Shown here: piece after piece, positions 57,851 through 64,000 of the stretch
How positions within the stretch are numbered: the first letter of the stretch is position 1
How the letters are laid out: every line of letters starts with the position of its first letter
Assembly (NCBI GenBank): GCA_011037195.1
Contig: JAAEAF010003361.1
Coordinates: 186,001-250,000 of the forward strand
From: Triatoma infestans
Lineage: Eukaryota > Arthropoda > Insecta > Hemiptera > Reduviidae
Direction of reading: 5' to 3'
Length of the DNA: 64,000 bases
The notes under the pieces: model-generated
The model's input: the letters and a program-made list of their open reading frames with translations, nothing else
Told to the model about the DNA's origin: nothing
Database searches by the model: none
Position numbers and translations under genes: made by a program

Positions 57851-59010
57851 ATGAAAGTTAAAATATTATCTAGAAACCCAGATGATTATTTACGAGAAAC
57901 AAAGAGAGATATTCATAAAGGCAAGTAGAATGGAATAACTTTCTTTCATCAGAAGATGTTAATTTGGTAAAAATGAATTAGTTAGAACAAACATGGCTTT
58001 TCTTCTTGACAAATCTCACTTTCTTTAAGGGAGACATTTACCATGTCATTACTTGTTAAACCTGTTAACCCTCTGGTGAATATCGTGCTTATATTTTCAT
58101 CTGCTTCACTATTTTTTCGTTTATGTTATACTTATACTCAGGACGAATTTAAGAGTTGGGTCGTCTTTTTCTAAGAAATCGTTTATTTTACTCTTAAAGT
58201 GCTGTAGCCGATGATAAAGATAATTTGCCCCTTTTCATTTCTAGTGCCACGGAACTTTAATCCAGCTCTTCATCCCTTTGAGGCACCTAGAGAATATGTC
58301 CGGGCTTTAAATGCTGTGAAACTTGATAGAGTATTTGCCAAGCCATTTCTAGGTAGTTTAGATGGTCATATAGAAGGAATTTCTGTTTTGTGTAAACATC
58401 CAAAAAGTCTGTCAATAACAGGAAGTGGATCGTTTGATGGAGAAGTATTATTTAATATTTTTTAGTAACTTCATGATAATTTTGTCATTCATTATTAATT
58501 ATGTTGATTCTTATTATTGTGTATGCATTTAAGGTTAGATTGTGGAACTTGGCTAAGAGAAAATGTATCCGACAAGTGCAAGCACATGATGGATACGTAA
58601 GGGGCATTGCTTTTACAAACGATAGCCTGAGATTTATAACTATTGGTGATGATAAAACTTTGAAAACTTGGAATACTGAACCTCCAGGTTTAGGTGGGAA
58701 AGATTTACCAATAAACACGATTATATCAAAGGTAATATTCTAAAGTATCAAAATATAATTGATGACATGTGTATTAACGAATAAGTTTTATCCATCTCGT
58801 TAACTTTTATTAAAAATAATTTTTAAACATTTCACTTATAGACTTTATTAAATGGAATATCATACAATAATAAAACGTCACAATTCGCAACATGTGGGGA
58901 AGTTTGCCAGCTTTGGGAAGAATCTCGAAATGAGCCTATACGTTCATTTCAGTGGGGTGCTGACAGTGCTTACCACATTGCGTTCAACTTAGTCGAACCA
59001 CATTTACTAG
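57851..59010 (+). CDS. DCAF13: DCAF13 / SOF1 WD-repeat protein (5' four exons)
   Basis: Exons: 57851-57920, 58245-58444, 58534-58731 and 58842-59010, with the last ending in phase 1 at a GT donor. The start MKVKILSRNPDDYLRETKRD matches human DCAF13 (MKVKMLSRNPDNYVRETK). It continues VPRNFNPALHPFEAPREYVR and FAKPFLGSLDGHIEGI, then WD-repeat blocks LWNLAKRKCIRQVQAHDGYV, GDDKTLKTWNT and TCGEVCQLWEESRNEPI, ending VEPHLLG, where human has IETFLLG. This covers about the first 213 of about 445 residues; the rest lies beyond 64000. SOF1 is part of the small-subunit processome (U3 snoRNP) for 18S rRNA maturation, and DCAF13 is also a CUL4-DDB1 substrate receptor. Intron 1 has a GC donor. Confidence 0.95.
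57921..58244 (+). other. DCAF13: GC-AG intron (DCAF13 intron 1)
   Basis: Exon 1 ends AAAG and the intron begins GCAAGT; the acceptor is ttctag. Only this donor gives the conserved HK-VPRN junction. The nearest GT (57925) would shift the frame. AG-GCAAGT is the known consensus of GC-AG introns handled by the major spliceosome. Confidence 0.88.
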
Positions 59011-59567
59011 GTTTGTGTCATTTTTTCTATTATTTCCTTCCTTTTCGTATTTAGACATTATTGAGTTAGTTTGATATATTCGCCGTATGTTTGTATAAAG
59101 TAATTGAATTTTTTTTATTGATATTTAGAACTTATTATTTGATATTCATAAGCTAGTGCCGGTCGATTTTTAAACAAATATTAAACCTTTTGTTTTCAAT
59201 CAATCTAAACAATACACAGAAAAAAAGATAAAATATCATTGATTAATTTCCAAATTAGATCAAATAGAGCGTTTGAAGCTGAATGAACGGAAACTTTCTC
59301 TAAACAGTAATAAGAAGTTTCACTTCTTTTCTTTTCAAAATCTCGTCTGGGAACACATATTATAATCTTTTAGGAAATAAATTATTTAAAATATACTTCC
59401 CTTCAATTTTGATCGTGTCCCGCCACCCATAGAACATAGTGACAAAAATCAGGCGTAAAAATAGTTCCTCTCTCAATCTAGGTTTATTCTCATTCATTTC
59501 TTCACTTTCAATTTCTTCATATTTCTAGATCTGCAGCTTAGAAAAATGCTTCCCTCAGATTATCTAT

Positions 59568-59580
59568 GGATGTACTTATT
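59568..59580. repeat. Target-site duplication, left copy
   Basis: GGATGTACTTATT, identical to 63157-63169, directly left of the TTA-repeat tail of the LINE. Confidence 0.92.
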
Positions 59581-62500
59581 ATTAATAATAATAATAAATG
59601 GTTATTTATTTATAATATACACAGTTTACATGAAAAATTCAGAAGTATGAAAAAAAGACCTAATAACCCACATTCTCATGGTCAGCTGACCGTCTGAGGT
59701 TGACATTCTACAAAGTGTGTAAATTGAAACTTATTTCAAAAATAAAAAAGTAAACAAAATACTGATAACAATAGTGACAAATAAATAAAAGTCTACTTCT
59801 AGTAAATAAACTAATACTTCATGGTAATGTGAAAGAAAATAACAAAACAAAAACAAAAAGCTAATTAATAAACAAAAATTAATATATACTTTTTGCTCTA
59901 AATAACTAGAAATTAAATTCTTGAATCAAGGAGAACCTATACTGCCAGGAGAATTTACAATAATTAACAACTCTTCGCCAATCCTTGCCATTAAGAAAAT
60001 CAATAAATTCTTTATAAGTTAATTTATTTACATTAAAATAGAGAACCCTAAACTCTGCTAGTATTCGGGCATATCGCAATGAAATGGTAAACATCTTCAT
60101 TTTCCCGCCTGTCACAGAGAGAACACAATTTCCTGGCTTTACCGAAGCGGTATCTATTTAAATATAGCAAATCTCTTCTTACTTTTAATATCCAACTAGC
60201 AGATTGACTATCAATGCAATGAATAAAATTATTTTTTTCTAAATATTTGAACAGAGTATGATTCTCATTGTTAACAGATTTACATTTATAATCATTTAAC
60301 ATTTTGGATTTCCCCCTATTTAATATTTCATTTAATTTAATTTTTCTCTCAATATATAAATTGAAATCAATACATAATTAGCACAAAATTATTGCCAGTC
60401 TTTATACCAAAACACCTTCCTGTTGACTATTTCATTAACTAACATATTAGGGTACCTAGACTGTAGTAAATGAAAACATCTGTTTACATACTTGAGGAGG
60501 AGTTTAATAGTATGTACAAAATGGGTAGAACGTCAGTTTCCAAGTACAAGATAAAATCAGGCGTATTACGAGGCAAGCTAAAACACTTTTTAACAAAACC
60601 TTTTATACAGATTTCTAACGCTTGATACATCCTACATCCCCAAGCAGCATAACAAATTATCGATCTCGACACTGCATAAAATATACTAAGTTTGGAAGAA
60701 AAGACAATGTGTTTGTTGAATATAATTCTGTTAAAGGCACTTACTGCAAATTTTGAGTGTTCAATTCTCTCCTTAAAATGAGATTCTAAGGACAAGTTTG
60801 ACGATAATGTAACCCCCAAGTATTTATATTGTTTGGTAACTTTAGGCTCATTTTTAAAATACCACTTTTCGCCTCTGCCAGGTCTTCCCCCCATTTCTGA
60901 ACACGACTATTGCAGACTCTTCAGGTTTACTCCAAATTCAATGTTTTACAGTAATTTTCTACTGAATTGATCATACTCTGAAGGCTGACTCTATCTGAGG
61001 CGAGCATAACATCGTCCACGTAAGCTAGCATTTTTATTTTAATATGCTGCACTCTAATACCGCCCTCAATGCAGTCCGCCATATCATTTATGAAAAATGA
61101 GAAGAGAAGAGGGCTCAGCGGGCAACCTTGTTTTACACCCATACAAGTTTCAAAAGTATCAGAGATCTCTCTCTGGCACCAGACAGATGCATGAGTATCT
61201 GTATAATAATGTTTTAAAGTTCTTAACATTTTGGAGGAAACCCCTATCACGGACAGTTTTTAGAAAAGGGCAAAGCGATCCACATAATCAAATGCAACAG
61301 ACAGGTTTATAAAGAAGGCATAAACTTTCTGACGTTTACGACTCAATATAATATTTACAATACTCATCAAAGTAAATACATTATTGACTGTAGAGTACGC
61401 CCTCCTAAAGCCCGTCTGATATTTGCCTAGAACAGCATGCTCTTTTTCCCAAAGTTCCAGTCTAGACAGCAATAGCCCGGTGAATAATTTGCCTGCAGTG
61501 TTACTAAAAGAAATCCCTCTGTAATTGGTCACCTCACTAGTACTGCCTTTTTTATACACTGGAAATATTAAAGAGTCTTTGAACTTGTCAGGGATTCTGC
61601 CTGTATCGTAGAATTTATTAATTAAAAAGAGAGGCTTTTCTAGAAATATTTGCGGAGCGTGTTTGAAAAATTCAAAAGGGATCCGATCAGTACTCGGCGC
61701 CTTCTTATCTTTAGCTCTACTTAGAACAGCAATAAGCTCCGACTCTGAAAAAGGAGCATCTAATACGATATTTTCTTTGTAAGGCTCCGCATAATTTATT
61801 CTTATAGCGTTTAGTGGAGGGTTCTGTAAAGTTTTAAAATGGGAAACCCATTCTCCTGCAGTTATACTACTATCGGTTTGAAAATCTTTCAATTTGAAAA
61901 ATCGAACTGAATTCCAAAACTCTTTAACATCCATAACATTATTTAATTTACAGATTGCATTGTCAATATATTGTTTTTTCTTGCCATTACAGAGAGCCTT
62001 ATAATTTGTTGTTGCTTTTAAGTACATATTTTTTATTGCATTAGAATTTGTTCTCCTGTATATTTTCAATAAGCTAAACACATACACCCTCGCCTTAGCG
62101 CATTCTCCATCATACCAAACTTGTTTATAGCTTTTAGCAGATTTATCTTGGTGTACCATGTTATTTTTATGAGCAAATTTACTTATTAAATCAGTAAGTT
62201 AATGTAAACCTAATACTGGGCAAACTTCTTTCAGATCATATTTTTCTAAATTTTTCTATACATAATTTTGAAACGCATTTTTTTAAATAAGGATCCATTT
62301 CAGTTTGGGTAACAGAGACATATTATCATTAAATTTAATACCGGTTGAGATTTTTAAAGTAATGGGTAAATTAAAGAAAAACTGCAAACAAACTTCAAAG
62401 GCGGTCAGGTATGGCAACAGAGACCGCGCATAGATCGATTATCGAAGAACATACTGGGCTAATAAATGTAAATTCTCCACAAGTATCACCTCTAATCCGC

Positions 62501-63156
62501 CTATTTAATAGAATTAAATTAAAATCTTCAAAAAGTGATAGAAGGTGCTTCCCATTAGAACTAAGAACTTAGTCTTTAGAATTTCTATTGGAATATAAAC
62601 AATCTACATCAGCAGTTAGCGGCTCTGGGATAATTTGGGATTCGCCCATTCTACTATTGAAGTGCCTATTAATATATATCCAAGATCACAGTTGTTCGCA
62701 ATCAGATCATGCAGGGATTGAAAATCGTCTAACCAATGGTTGCAGTTTAAATAAATTGGACAATATAATAATAGTTAGTTCCATAACTTCAATCAATGCA
62801 TGATTTACAAATTTACATAAATTTTTGGCGAATCAATTCTTTCTTAAAACCAAGAATACAACTACCGTTAGCCCTACCATAAGTTGAAGTTTTAACCGCA
62901 GAAAGGAATCTTAGTTCATAACCATTACACCAATTTTTAAAAATCTTAAAGTATTTTCGTCAATTAAAAATGTTTCGAATAATATGAAAATTTCAAAATT
63001 TTGCAAAAACTATAAAATTCCAAGTTGAAAAATTTATTTTTTATGCCACATATATTATATGCTACGATCCTATAGAATTCCATGGGTTTAGCTTTACCTT
63101 TTTTAGAGTTTCCTTATTTGTTAGATCTTGCAGAGGAGACCGAATCACTTCTGGGG
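59581..63156 (-). mobile_element. LINE copy related to the 25716-30726 element, 5' truncated
   Basis: 3.6 kb on the minus strand between perfect 13-bp target duplications. It starts just upstream of the ORF2 ATG (63083), contains the whole ORF2 with lesions, a 3' UTR, and a short TTA-repeat tail (59581-59597). Protein and 3' UTR order match the element in AGBL5 intron 10, so the two are subfamilies of one lineage. The orientation is opposite to DCAF13. Confidence 0.92.
59906..63083 (-). pseudogene. LINE ORF2: APE endonuclease, RT, zinc knuckle (broken)
   Basis: Begins MEFYRIVAYNICGIKNKF (endonuclease strand 1). IYLNCNHW and a GTS in place of the catalytic GDFN lie near 62660-62770, so the endonuclease is dead. 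The longest open part (62159-61260) covers WYDGECAKARVYVF, the DRIPFEFFKHAP finger block, NYRGISFSNTAGKLFTGLLL and FFINLSVAFDYVDR. Next comes GVKQGCPLSPLLFSFFINDM, and AYVDD at 61011-61025 where the related copy has YADD. KYLGVTLSSNLSLESHF and a CSLCDRRENEDVYHFIAICP knuckle near 60080-60140 end the protein. At least five frameshifts. Confidence 0.88.
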
Positions 63157-63169
63157 GGATGTACTTATT
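63157..63169. repeat. Target-site duplication, right copy
   Basis: GGATGTACTTATT at the 5' junction of the LINE; matches 59568-59580 in all 13 bases. Confidence 0.92.
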
Positions 63170-64000
63170 TATTGATATGTATTTATTGGGTTTAAATCTC
63201 ACAACCTAATAAACGTTTTCAATGTACTTATCCATACATGTTTAGGTGTTACTGAATTTGATAAGCCTCTTAACAATTTATCGATAAAAAGGGAAATACT
63301 TTATAGAAATACTTATATCGCATTCAAAGAAAAACCTTAAATAAAAAATCATATAAAAAATGAAAAAGCTGTAGTAAAAACATAAGCATAAAACAAATAA
63401 AGCTGTATTTTTTATTTAAATAAATTTCAGTGAAGTTTTATTTTCTTACACAGAAAGATTTATTGATTTTTTTCTTAAAAGATTCAGATTCTGTTCTGGC
63501 CTAATAGTATCACGATTTTTGTTTTATGAGTTTCGTTACAAAACTTTTTCTAAACCATGATAAAGAATAATAATAATAACGGATTCGCGTAAAAAACAAA
63601 ACAAAAAAAAACAACTTTTTCGGAGAAAGCTCAGTTAAGAAAACCTAAAGAAATTATTGTAATATTAAAATAAGTAATTATGTCTTTTTGATCAAACATG
63701 GTCTCGGAAGTAATGTAAATTAATGATTGTAAACAATAACTTGAAGCCAAAAAAAAAAATTATGTAAAAACAGTACTATGTTTATTGGTTATATAAAAAA
63801 AAAAAATTAAATTGTAATGGGCCAGCCAGATATAAAATAGTAATTTAAACAAAGCAATAAATATCTTCTGAGTGTCAAAAATGAATTTTTACAAATTTTG
63901 TTTGTTTGTGGGGAGGGACCAATTCCTATGCTATCCAAAGACCCTCTGGGCCCATATTGCTTAGGTAAATACTGAAAGGATGAATAACAACAGCTCCGAT

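Larger units (their letters stand above)
59011..64000. other. DCAF13 intron 4 (open to the right edge)
   Basis: Begins with donor gtttgt at 59011. It contains the LINE at 59581-63156. On both sides (59011-59567 and 63170-64000) there is AT-rich DNA. No further DCAF13 exon is found before the window ends. Confidence 0.6.

Overview
The window looks like nuclear DNA of an arthropod, most likely an insect. It is strongly AT-rich, its genes are split into short exons with GT-AG introns of up to 11.7 kb, and the introns are full of mariner, Tc1, piggyBac, non-LTR (LINE) and tRNA-derived SINE copies. There are no operons, rRNA genes or CRISPR arrays. Assignments rest on reading conserved motifs by eye; no database search was possible.

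Four conserved genes form the backbone. (1) NME7, plus strand, 2149-10724, 3' eight exons; its start lies left of the window. (2) AGBL5/CCP5 (tubulin deglutamylase), minus strand, 41282 to 11565, twelve exons read in continuous phase over about 30 kb; NME7 and AGBL5 converge tail to tail. (3) Rab6, minus strand, 57241 to 46211, with six common exons and two alternative last exons, both ending in a Cys-x-Cys prenylation motif. (4) DCAF13/SOF1, plus strand, from 57851 and running off the right edge; it is head-to-head with Rab6 across about 610 bp and its first intron is GC-AG. NME7 and AGBL5 both act on cilia and microtubules, Rab6 in Golgi traffic, DCAF13 in 18S rRNA processing.

Mobile DNA: a deleted mariner with both terminal repeats (668-1586); LINE RNase H remnants (2860-3230, 16850-17450); SINE family 1 (3788-4067, 34813-35036) and family 2 (about 22700, 36200, 47575); a LINE tail amplified as a 70-bp tandem repeat (5169-5378); a piggyBac remnant (14288-15480); a Tc1-like remnant (22938-24180). 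AGBL5 intron 10 holds a nested pair: a 5.0-kb two-ORF LINE (25716-30726) inserted into an older RNase H-bearing LINE, with a 10-bp target duplication and a host reading frame that continues across the junction. A related LINE (59581-63156) sits in DCAF13 intron 4 with a 13-bp target duplication.

The most striking non-coding signal is a set of palindromic elements and solo arms (7204-7530, 24262-24437, 33715-33835, 54727-54960, weaker copies near 9740, 10210, 19750). They share the core CUGANGA, one base, a covarying hairpin, then GAAAC. This is the catalytic core layout of a hammerhead ribozyme, as known from Penelope-like retroelements. Two other points deserve attention: the Rab6 alternative tails, and the replacement of the catalytic histidine in the first NDP-kinase domain of NME7. 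Two unassigned exon-like stretches lie on the plus strand inside introns of minus-strand genes (12809-13625, 52773-52858).
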